Origin: an uncultured Gammaproteobacteria bacterium
GTDB lineage: Bacteria; Pseudomonadota; Gammaproteobacteria; Halothiobacillales; Halothiobacillaceae
Length of the DNA stretch: 14,976 nucleotides
Direction: 5' to 3'
Assembly: GCA_938004235.1 (NCBI GenBank)
Contig: CALKWL010000345.1
Span: forward strand, 1-14,976
Shown here: positions 6,648-13,533 of the stretch, piece by piece
Numbering within the stretch: the stretch's first letter is position 1
How the letters are laid out: every line of letters starts with the position of its first letter
Notes under the pieces: generated by a model
What the model was told of the DNA's origin: nothing
Seen by the model: the letters and a program-made list of their open reading frames with translations, nothing else
Database searches by the model: none
Made by a program: the position numbers and the translations under genes

Positions 6648-7361
6648 CTACAGCCCGTGCGCGCTCAGGATGGCGCGCGCCCCGGCACCTTGCAGAAAGC
6701 GCGCGCAATCTTCGCTATCGTCATCCGCCGCGGCGGGAAAGGCCGCCTGAATGCGGATGGCCGGGTAGCTCTCGCGCGGCAGCTCGATATAGCCGCCGAT
6801 GGCCTCGCCCAGCGCCAGAGCCTCGGTCAGGTTGATGAAGCCCGCGTCGATCTCGCCGCTGCGCAGGTAGGCGCTGATCTGCGGCACGGTGGACAGCAGC
6901 TTGGGCGGATGCGCAAAGCGCCATGCCGACTGTTGCACAAAGGCTTCAGCCGCGCGGCCATAAATGGCCTGACGCGGGTCGGGCATGGCCACGCGCGCCA
7001 GACTTTGCGCCTCTTCGGCGCGCTCGATGCGCACGCCGCGCGCCCAGGCCAGCGCCAGCCGCCCCACGCCTAAGTCCACGCGCCGCGCGAATTCCAGTTT
7101 GGACTGGTCGAGAAAGGCCGCGTCGCCGATCAGCACGTCCACCCGAGCGTCGCGTTCACTCTGAGCGATGATCTGGCCGAGATTGCCGTAGAAGCGACGC
7201 GGCGCCTCGCCGCCCATGCGCACGTATTCGGCGCACAGGGCTTCGACTGGTTTTTTGTAACCGGCGGCGGCGCCGACCAACAAGGCCTCCGCCTGGGCGG
7301 GCGCAGTGCAAAACCACCCCGCCGACGCCGCGAGAACCATGCGACAAATAAAACGCCTCAT
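6648..7361 (-). CDS. modA: ModA-like periplasmic molybdate/tungstate-binding protein (atypical)
   Basis: 237 aa substrate-binding protein placed directly before modB. A signal peptide (MRRFICRMVLAASAGWFC, then TAPAQA) ends near residue 24. The mature chain follows the ModA pattern: VGAAAGYKKPVEAL at the position of the usual AAASL motif, FYGNLGQIIAQSE for the second anion-binding loop, VDVLIGDAAFLDQ, MPDPRQAIYGRAAEAF and DAGFINLTEA. The serines that hold molybdate in E. coli ModA are not conserved, with Gly/Tyr and Gly-Asn in their place, so the ligand or its coordination may differ. The ATG at 7361 was chosen over the longer frame (to 7427) because it starts the signal peptide and sits one base after the TonB receptor stop. 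Ligand assignment rests on family and context. Confidence 0.82.
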   Translation of the reverse strand: MRRFICRMVLAASAGWFCTAPAQAEALLVGAAAGYKKPVEALCAEYVRMGGEAPRRFYGNLGQIIAQSERDARVDVLIGDAAFLDQSKLEFARRVDLGVGRLALAWARGVRIERAEEAQSLARVAMPDPRQAIYGRAAEAFVQQSAWRFAHPPKLLSTVPQISAYLRSGEIDAGFINLTEALALGEAIGGYIELPRESYPAIRIQAAFPAAADDDSEDCARFLQGAGARAILSAHGL

Positions 7362-7362
7362 G

Positions 7363-9618
7363 TCAGAACTGCCCCGACAGGCTGAGGAACACGGCTCTGG
7401 GGGAACCATACTGGTACTGCGAGCCATTGCCGGTCACGCCATTGAGCGCGGCAGTGAAGTTGGCGATGGCGTCGTCGGCGGCGTTGATCGGGCCGATGTA
7501 TTCCTTATCGAACAGATTCAGCACCTCCAGACGCACGCGGGCATACGGCGCGAGCTGGTACGCCAGCGAGGCATCCACCAGAGTGACTGCATCAACCTTT
7601 TCCTGATTGAGCACATCGCCATAACGCGTACCGATGTAGCGCGCATCCGCGCCCAGCGTCCATGAATGCAGCGTATAGCGCCCGCCGAGCTTGAGCATGT
7701 GTTCGGGGGTATCCACCACCTGCTTACCCTCCGTGGCAATGCTGGATGTGGCGGACAGGGCAAGATCCTGGTCATAACGGAACACGTTCCAACTGTAGTT
7801 ACCCAACAGGCTGAGCTCCGGCGTGACCTGGATCCCGCCCTCCAGCTCCACGCCATAACGTGTAGCGTCGGCCACATTCCACGGATAACGCGCGCCCACC
7901 ACCGGGTCATAAATTGTGGATTGCTTGTTGTGATGCTGCGCGTAGAACGCTGTGGCACCGACGTGCCAGCCCTCACGGGCGTGGCGAATGCCAAGATCAA
8001 GGTTATCTGCCGTTTCCAGCTCAAGACGATCCCACAAAGACTGGAAACTTACGCCCTTGGCCTTGAATGTGGCCTGTTGCGCGTAGTAGTAAGGGAACAG
8101 ATTCACATCCAGACCGTAGGTGCGTCCGAAACTTGCCAGCACACTGGTCTGGCGATCCAAGCGCGCATTAAGACCCACAAACGGCAACCAGGTGGTCAGT
8201 GTTTTTTCGCTCGCCGAGGCCATGCGATTCACCCCGCCCGCAGCTCGCGCCGCGCCGGGGTCGAACTGCGTGGCCGCCGCTCCGGTGTTGTTATAGGCGG
8301 TCAGCGCACCCAGACGCAAATCGACGTAACGCAAGCCAGCCTCAAGATCGAAGCTGTCATACGACGAAAACCAGCTGGCATAGGGCGAAACGATGCGATG
8401 ACGCTCGTTGTCCGCCAATACCGTCCAGCCGTCAAACACCAGACCATTGGCGCCGGTTTTGTACTTACGCTGCGTCACCGGTGGCCCAGGAGGCTGCTGG
8501 CTGTGCAACCACACGCCGGCCTTGAGTTGATTTTCCGCACCCAGGTTCCAGTCCAGCTCGGTGACAGCACCCTTGATGTCGTGGTCAATCATCCACTCAA
8601 CCACCCGGCTTTTCGTCGAGTCATCCTTGTTGATCGAACTGAACCAATACTCGCCCGACTCATCGGTCATATAGGGTTTGAAACTCAGCTTCACCCCTTG
8701 AGCGATTCGCCCGCTCACATCGGCGAACAGAAAACGATCATCAAAGTCCTGACGGTTGTAGTCGTAATAATCCACCTTGGCGGGGTCATTGCCCCAATCC
8801 TTGCGGTAATTGGCGAAATTGCTCGCCGTGGCGTAGTCGAAAAAGCGGTAGTTATGGCGTTGATCCTTGTTGTAACCGGCATAAATTTCCGCCTGCCAGT
8901 CTGCACCGCCATCCAGCTTCAGCCCTCCGGTCACGTTGCCGCGTTCAAGCCCTCCCTCGCCTTTCCACTTATCGCCCTCCGACCATGTGCCCGAAATAAA
9001 GCCGGAAGCCAGCTCATGCTGACCAAAATCCTGACGTACAAACAGACGACGATAGGCATCGCTACCCACGGTAAGACTGTAATCGGTCGCCAGATGATCG
9101 CGTGGGGCAAGCATTTTGAGGTTGATTTTGCCCGGCAGGTTGGAAAATCCAAGCGATTTATCCACCGGTGTAGCACCACGATATAGCGTGACTTCGGCCA
9201 CGTTCTCCATGTCCACAACGCCCTTGCTTCCGCCGGGATTACCGGTCACAGGAAGATTATCGATATTGCGCGAGGAAGCCGGCCCGGTTTGTCCCACGCC
9301 GCGAATTTTCAGGGTTTCATGAAAGCCCACCTCGCTTAGGCCGTAGGCATCCGCGCCCTGAAAATTCACCGAGGGCGCAAACTCCACCACTTTGGAAGGC
9401 GAGTTCCCGCCCGGCGCGGCAGCTTCCCGCGCCGATGCGCCATCCACTCGGGTCACGCTACCGATCTCGTCCAGCGCGGCAAAATTGCCCGAAACACCCT
9501 GAACCGTGATCGGCGCGAGCGTATCCGCAGCGAAGGAGGATGTGGCCGAGCAAAAAGTCAGCGCGGTGATCAGAGGGCAAAGGCGCTTGCCTCGCCTGAT
9601 TGCGGAGCGTTTTTCCAT
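7363..9618 (-). CDS. TonB-dependent outer-membrane receptor (second in operon, adjoining mod genes)
   Basis: 751 aa outer-membrane active transporter energised by TonB-ExbBD. A signal peptide (about residues 1-30, ending SATSSFA) leads into ADTLAPITVQG, a plausible TonB box. A plug domain follows (about 50-165; SPSKVVEFAPSVNFQG, LKIRGVG, NIDNLPVTGNPGG, VAEVTLYRGATPVDKS). The rest is a long 22-strand-type barrel ending in the terminal aromatic motif SLSGQF. The ATG at 9618 was preferred over the frame opening at 9690, which overlaps the ATPase gene and lacks a signal peptide. GAGG is 11 nt upstream, a slightly long spacing. The stop is one base before the modA-like start, which suggests an oxyanion or metal-chelate substrate. 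GC content is clearly lower than in neighbouring genes, a hint of separate origin. Confidence 0.93.
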   Translation of the reverse strand: MEKRSAIRRGKRLCPLITALTFCSATSSFAADTLAPITVQGVSGNFAALDEIGSVTRVDGASAREAAAPGGNSPSKVVEFAPSVNFQGADAYGLSEVGFHETLKIRGVGQTGPASSRNIDNLPVTGNPGGSKGVVDMENVAEVTLYRGATPVDKSLGFSNLPGKINLKMLAPRDHLATDYSLTVGSDAYRRLFVRQDFGQHELASGFISGTWSEGDKWKGEGGLERGNVTGGLKLDGGADWQAEIYAGYNKDQRHNYRFFDYATASNFANYRKDWGNDPAKVDYYDYNRQDFDDRFLFADVSGRIAQGVKLSFKPYMTDESGEYWFSSINKDDSTKSRVVEWMIDHDIKGAVTELDWNLGAENQLKAGVWLHSQQPPGPPVTQRKYKTGANGLVFDGWTVLADNERHRIVSPYASWFSSYDSFDLEAGLRYVDLRLGALTAYNNTGAAATQFDPGAARAAGGVNRMASASEKTLTTWLPFVGLNARLDRQTSVLASFGRTYGLDVNLFPYYYAQQATFKAKGVSFQSLWDRLELETADNLDLGIRHAREGWHVGATAFYAQHHNKQSTIYDPVVGARYPWNVADATRYGVELEGGIQVTPELSLLGNYSWNVFRYDQDLALSATSSIATEGKQVVDTPEHMLKLGGRYTLHSWTLGADARYIGTRYGDVLNQEKVDAVTLVDASLAYQLAPYARVRLEVLNLFDKEYIGPINAADDAIANFTAALNGVTGNGSQYQYGSPRAVFLSLSGQF

Positions 9619-9620
9619 TT

Positions 9621-9644
9621 TGATATAAACCTCACTACATAACG
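9621..9644. promoter_or_regulatory. Candidate ModE (molybdate repressor) operator
   Basis: Imperfect palindrome in the 53-nt gap before the second TonB receptor. The plus-strand left arm is TGATATAA and the right arm is CTACATAACG, 24 nt in all. As I recall the E. coli modA operator, its core has arms close to CGTTATAT and CTACATAACG with the same spacing, giving about 15 of 24 identities including the whole right arm. It overlaps the receptor's ribosome site, where binding would block expression. No clear -35/-10 pair was found beside it, and no modE gene lies in the window. Confidence 0.42.
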
Positions 9645-9671
9645 ATAAACAAATAAAAACCCTGCCCAAGA

Positions 9672-10433
9672 TCACGACACGACAGCGCAAGCGCCCAGCG
9701 CCATATCGGAATCAAGGTCGTACAGCCCGGCGATGGCCGCCGCATCAAGCGCGACCTGCGGAGCTCCCTCGGCCAGCACGCGCCCGGCCTTCATCAACAC
9801 CGCACGGCTGGCGACGTGCAGGGCGTGTTCGGGGTGATGGGTGGTGAACAACACGGCGCGCCGCGCGCTGCCAAGCTGGCGAATCGCGTCCAGCAGGCGC
9901 AGCTGGTTGCCGTAATCGAGGTTGTTGACCGGCTCGTCGAGCAGCAGAATGTCGGCGTCCTGGCACAGGGCGCGCGCAATCAGCACCAGTTGGCGCTGAC
10001 CGCCGGAGAGTTCGGTGTAAGGATGCTGGGCGAACGCCTCCATGCCCACGCGCGCCAGCGACGCCAGCGCATGACTCCGGTCGTGCTCGCCCGCCCTGGC
10101 GAACATGCCGCGCCCGGCCAGCCGCCCCATGAGCACGATGTCGAGCACGCGGTAGCCGAACGCCAGGCGGTGGTACTGCGGCACATAGGCCATCCGCCGC
10201 GCTCGTTGCAACGCGGGAACCTGCGTCAGCGGCGCGCCATCCAGCCGCACCTCGCCCCGCACGGGACGGTGCAGGCCGAGCAGGCAGCGCAGCAAGGTGG
10301 TTTTGCCGCAGCCGTTCGGGCCGAGCAAGGCGACCACCTCGCCCGCGTGCAGACTGAAATCCAGTCCGTCGAACACCAAGCCGCGCCCGTGCCCCGCGCT
10401 CAGGCCGCGCGCGGTCAGCGTCGCGCCGCTCAT
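9672..10433 (-). CDS. ABC transporter ATPase of the FecE/BtuD (MolC-like) type
   Basis: 253 aa nucleotide-binding subunit. Walker A GPNGCGKT at 38-45, Q-loop YVPQ with Q86, signature LSGGQRQ at 142-148, Walker B ILLLDEP at 162-168 and H-loop FTTHHPEHA near 196-204 are all intact. The D-loop region reads DEPVNNLDYGNQ in place of the common DEPTSxLD, a mild deviation. It drives the permease encoded just upstream, with which it shares an ATGA stop/start overlap. The TTHHPEHA region recalls the ATPase of molybdate importer MolBC of Haemophilus, but iron-siderophore or cobalamin importers have the same plan. The substrate cannot be set from the sequence. It is the only ABC ATPase in the operon. 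Confidence 0.95.
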   Translation of the reverse strand: MSGATLTARGLSAGHGRGLVFDGLDFSLHAGEVVALLGPNGCGKTTLLRCLLGLHRPVRGEVRLDGAPLTQVPALQRARRMAYVPQYHRLAFGYRVLDIVLMGRLAGRGMFARAGEHDRSHALASLARVGMEAFAQHPYTELSGGQRQLVLIARALCQDADILLLDEPVNNLDYGNQLRLLDAIRQLGSARRAVLFTTHHPEHALHVASRAVLMKAGRVLAEGAPQVALDAAAIAGLYDLDSDMALGACAVVS

Positions 10434-11476
10434 CCCGCCCAGCCCCGTTGCACGCGACGCAGCGCCCAGGCAAATACCGGCAGGCCGATCAGCGCGGTGA
10501 GGATGCCCAGCGGAATCTCCACGCTCAGCGCCAGCCGCGCCGCGCCATCGACCAGCACAAGATAGATGCCGCCAAGCAGCGCCGACGCAGGCAGCAACAG
10601 ACGGTTATCGGCGCCGAACAACAAGCGTGCGACATGCGGAATCACCAGCCCCACCCAGGCGATCATGCCGCCGAGCACGACCGTGGTCGCGCCAAGAAAC
10701 GTGGCCAGCAGGATCACCGCCAGGCGCGTGCGCCCCACGTTGAAACCCAGTGCGTGCGCCTCGTCGTCGCCCAGGCTCAGCACATTCAGCGCGTGCCCGA
10801 ACAGCGAGAGCAACAGCACCCCCGCCGCCATGGCGGGCGCAACCCAGGCCAAGGTCTGTGCATCCAGCACCGCCAGCGAGCCCATCAGCCAGTAGACGAT
10901 GGCAGGCAGGGTGTTGTACGGGTCGGCCACGTATTTGACGATGGAAAGAAACGCCGAAAACAGCGCGGCGGAGATCATGCCGCCCAGCACCAGCAGGGTC
11001 AGCGAGCTCACCCCGCCCTGTCGCGCCAGCCACAGCGCCACGCCGACCGCCGCCAGGCCAAAGACAAAGGCCGAGGTCTGAATCCACAACCAGTGCTCGA
11101 ACAGCACCATGCCCAGCGCCGCGCCAAAGGCCGCGCCGGAAAGCACGCCCAACACGCCGGGCGAGACCAGCGGGTTCATGAACAGCGCCTGAAACGCCGC
11201 GCCCGACGCCGCCAAGGCCGCGCCGATCAGCACCGCCGCCAGCACGCGCGGCGCGCGCACCTCGGCAAGCAAGGCCAGCAGGGTGGGATCGACGCCCTGC
11301 CCGCTCGCCAGTCCAAGCACGCTGAGCACGGCGCGCAGCCCCTCGCCCGGCGCAAGGTCGTAACGCCCAAGCAGCAAGGCCGTCAGACTGACCACGAGCA
11401 GCGCCGCCCCCAAGGCCAGCAGAATCCGCGATGCGCCCAGGCGGCGAGGCGCGACAATGTGCGCACCCGCACTCAT
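10430..11476 (-). CDS. FecCD/BtuC-type ABC transporter permease
   Basis: 348 aa, very hydrophobic inner-membrane permease of the FecCD family, usually ten transmembrane helices. Family marks include LAEVRAPRVLAAVLIGAALA near 67-87, SGAAFQALFMNPLVSPGVLG at about 91-110, LGFNVGRTR in the cytoplasmic coupling region at about 243-251, and GGMIAWVGLVIPHVARLL at about 268-285. It forms the channel of a type II importer with the ATPase gene downstream. Its start overlaps the oxidoreductase stop as ATGA, and its stop overlaps the ATPase start in the same way, so the three genes are translationally coupled. Such permeases carry ferric siderophores, haem, cobalamin or, in MolBC, molybdate. Confidence 0.95.
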   Translation of the reverse strand: MSAGAHIVAPRRLGASRILLALGAALLVVSLTALLLGRYDLAPGEGLRAVLSVLGLASGQGVDPTLLALLAEVRAPRVLAAVLIGAALAASGAAFQALFMNPLVSPGVLGVLSGAAFGAALGMVLFEHWLWIQTSAFVFGLAAVGVALWLARQGGVSSLTLLVLGGMISAALFSAFLSIVKYVADPYNTLPAIVYWLMGSLAVLDAQTLAWVAPAMAAGVLLLSLFGHALNVLSLGDDEAHALGFNVGRTRLAVILLATFLGATTVVLGGMIAWVGLVIPHVARLLFGADNRLLLPASALLGGIYLVLVDGAARLALSVEIPLGILTALIGLPVFAWALRRVQRGWAG

Positions 11477-12486
11477 GCCTGCGCCAACTCCGCCGCGCTC
11501 AATGCCGCCGCATCCGGCTCCGCAGCCGCCGGCCAGACGTCGCGCATAAAGCGTTCGATCAGCGCCATGCGCGTCTCATGCCGCCAACTCAGGGGGTTGA
11601 GCGCCAACCGGGTCACGCCCAGGGCGCGCAGTTCGCGCACCTGCGCCGCCACCTGCTGCGGCGTGCCGACCAGCATGTTTTGCAACAGCTCGGCGTCGTC
11701 CATGCGCGCAACGGGCGCCTGGTGTTGCCCCCAGAGCTGCGATTTCTGCGCGCGGAAATCATGCACATGCGCAATCGCCAATTGAGCGGCGCGCACGGGA
11801 TCATCATCGAGCAGCAGACCGCGCGAGAGCATCACATCCGGCGCCTGCCGCGTCGGATGCGCCTGCATGTACAGCTCGCGCGAGAGGCGCACGCGCGCAT
11901 TCGGCCAGAACTGCGCATTCATCAGGCCGTAGCCGCAGCGCGCCGCGAGCTCAATCGCCGCCGTATCCTTGCTCGCCAGAAAGATCGGCACGGGCTGGGC
12001 GCGCGGCTGCATATCCACCGCTGGCCAGTGGTAAAACGCCCCCTCGTGCCCCGCCTCCGGCTCAAGCCACAGGCGCTCGATCGCCGGTACGGCCTCCAGC
12101 ATCCGCGCACGCGCAAGCTCGCCCTCGGCGCCGAACACCCGGCTTTGCGCTTCAAACGGCCCGCCGCGCGCAAACCCGGCAAGCACCCGGCCTGGGTACA
12201 GCGCCGAGAGGGTGGCCAGCTCTTCGGCCACGAGCAAAGGTTCGTGAAAGCCGACCAGGGTTGCGGCGGAGCCCAGGCGCAGGCGCTGCGTGCTGGCCAG
12301 AAAATGCGCTATCAACAGATGCGGCGCCGGACAGAGGCTGGTTGACTGGAAGTGGTGTTCGGTCACCCAGGCCTCTTCCACGCCCAGCGTTTCGACAAAG
12401 CGCACAAAGGCGGTGAAATCGCGGTAGGTCGCGTTCGCGTCCTGCCCGGACTCAGGCGTGAGATGCAGCATGACTCCGATGTGCAT
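11473..12486 (-). CDS. LLM-class (luciferase-like) flavin-dependent oxidoreductase
   Basis: 337 aa TIM-barrel flavoprotein of the bacterial luciferase / F420-FMN monooxygenase superfamily. The N-terminus MHIGVMLHLTPESG forms the first strand. VEEAWVTEHHF at 36-46 is the typical active-site segment with E43, H44 and H45. LGSAATLVGFHEPLLVAEELATLS follows, then LYPGRVLAGFARGGP, the family's substrate/flavin loop. VPIFLASKDTAAIELAARCGYGLMNA matches the later flavin phosphate-binding strand. No signal peptide, so cytoplasmic. Its ATG overlaps the binding-protein stop by one base (TGATG), and its TGA overlaps the permease start (ATGA), placing it inside the importer genes. It may modify or release a ligand carried in with the metal, but the substrate is unknown. 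Confidence 0.92.
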   Translation of the reverse strand: MHIGVMLHLTPESGQDANATYRDFTAFVRFVETLGVEEAWVTEHHFQSTSLCPAPHLLIAHFLASTQRLRLGSAATLVGFHEPLLVAEELATLSALYPGRVLAGFARGGPFEAQSRVFGAEGELARARMLEAVPAIERLWLEPEAGHEGAFYHWPAVDMQPRAQPVPIFLASKDTAAIELAARCGYGLMNAQFWPNARVRLSRELYMQAHPTRQAPDVMLSRGLLLDDDPVRAAQLAIAHVHDFRAQKSQLWGQHQAPVARMDDAELLQNMLVGTPQQVAAQVRELRALGVTRLALNPLSWRHETRMALIERFMRDVWPAAAEPDAAALSAAELAQA

Positions 12487-13514
12487 CAGCGCACCCCCGG
12501 ATTCAGCACGGCCTGCACCGCCTGAGCATCAAGCTCGCGCTGGAAAAACAGCGCGAAGAACTCCTGCGTGGCCTTGGGCACATCCAGCGGATAAGGCTTG
12601 GGTTGAATGCGCTCCGCCAGCCAGTGCACCGCCAGCAGGCGCATGTAGGACGGCGGACGATCCAGCCAGCGGAACGGCGCTTGCGGCGCGAGCAGCACCC
12701 GTCCCTCGCGCACCGCGCGCAAGCTCTGCCAGCGCGCGTCTTCGCCGAGCTTGCGTACAAAGTTGCTCTCCTGGGTCACGATCCAGTCCGGGTCGTAGGC
12801 CGCCAGTTGCTCGAAGTCGATGCGCACCATGCCGAATCGGTCGGACAGCGCGGAAGCCGGGCAGTGATGCACGTTCTGCGCGCCCGCCAGTTCGATCACC
12901 TCGGCATGAACCGAGCCCGCGCACTCGGTCGCCAGACCGTCCACGCCCTCGGCATAGTAGATGCGCGGCTTGGGCGAAGGATCGCTTGCCGCCGTGCGCT
13001 TGCGCGCCGCGATCAAATCCTCCGCCATGCGCGCCAAGGCTTCGCCGCGCGCGTCCACGCCCAAGGCGCTTCCGCCAAGGCGAAAGGCGGCGGGATAATC
13101 CTCGACGCGATTCAGCGTCAGGTTGCACACCGGCAGACCGAGCTTTTCCAGGACGGGAATGCTGCGATCCGTGCTTACGGTCACGGCGGAGGTCAGACTC
13201 ACCTGCGGCTTGATGGCCGCCAGCGTTTCCAGGTTCGGCGTTTTGCCATGACCGAACCAGCCGCCGACCACCGGACGCGCCACCAGCGCATCGGCAAGAT
13301 ACCCCCGCACCTGCGGCGGCGGCTCGAAGTTCCAGCCGATCAGCTTGTCCGGCGCCAGCGCCGCGATCATGTAGGTCGTGATCGGGTTCGCGCCGTAGGC
13401 GCTTTGCGGCGGCGTTTGCGGATGGCAGGCATCGGCCTGGGCATAGGCCGCCGCTGACGCCAGGGCAAAAACCGCCGCCCAGGCTGTGAATAACCCGTTT
13501 TTCAGAATCGTCAC
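12486..13514 (-). CDS. Periplasmic binding protein of the FecB/BtuF (TroA-like, class III) type
   Basis: 342 aa soluble periplasmic receptor for the FecCD-type importer downstream. A signal peptide of about 25 residues (ending ASAAAYA) has no lipobox cysteine. The two-lobe TroA fold shows as NPITTYMIAALAPDKLIGWNF, PVVGGWFGHGKTPNLETLAAIKPQ, VSTDRSIPVLEKLGLPVC, and in the second lobe RIYYAEGVDGLATECAGSVH and FEQLAAYDPDWIVTQ. The GTG at 13514 was chosen because GGAG lies 7 nt upstream and it gives a compact signal sequence. The ATG at 13544 lies within the receptor's last codons and lacks a comparable ribosome site. GWNF and the GGWFGHGKTPNLE loop recall the MolA/iron-complex group, so the ligand may be molybdate, tungstate or a metal chelate. 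Confidence 0.92.
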   Translation of the reverse strand: MTILKNGLFTAWAAVFALASAAAYAQADACHPQTPPQSAYGANPITTYMIAALAPDKLIGWNFEPPPQVRGYLADALVARPVVGGWFGHGKTPNLETLAAIKPQVSLTSAVTVSTDRSIPVLEKLGLPVCNLTLNRVEDYPAAFRLGGSALGVDARGEALARMAEDLIAARKRTAASDPSPKPRIYYAEGVDGLATECAGSVHAEVIELAGAQNVHHCPASALSDRFGMVRIDFEQLAAYDPDWIVTQESNFVRKLGEDARWQSLRAVREGRVLLAPQAPFRWLDRPPSYMRLLAVHWLAERIQPKPYPLDVPKATQEFFALFFQRELDAQAVQAVLNPGVR

Positions 13515-13533
13515 TTGAATGCTCCTCGTCCGT

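Noticed and set aside
7362..7427. Longer start for the ModA-like gene
   Set aside because: The extra 22 residues overlap the receptor's conserved C-terminus and would bury the signal peptide.
7666..9186. 506-codon open frame on the plus strand
   Set aside because: It is the antisense of the second TonB receptor, whose signal peptide, plug and barrel motifs are clear. The peptide has no family features and no ribosome site.
10448..11785. 445-codon plus-strand frame rich in Gln, Arg and His
   Set aside because: Composition is typical of the complement of GC-rich, hydrophobic membrane-protein codons; it spans two well-supported minus-strand genes.
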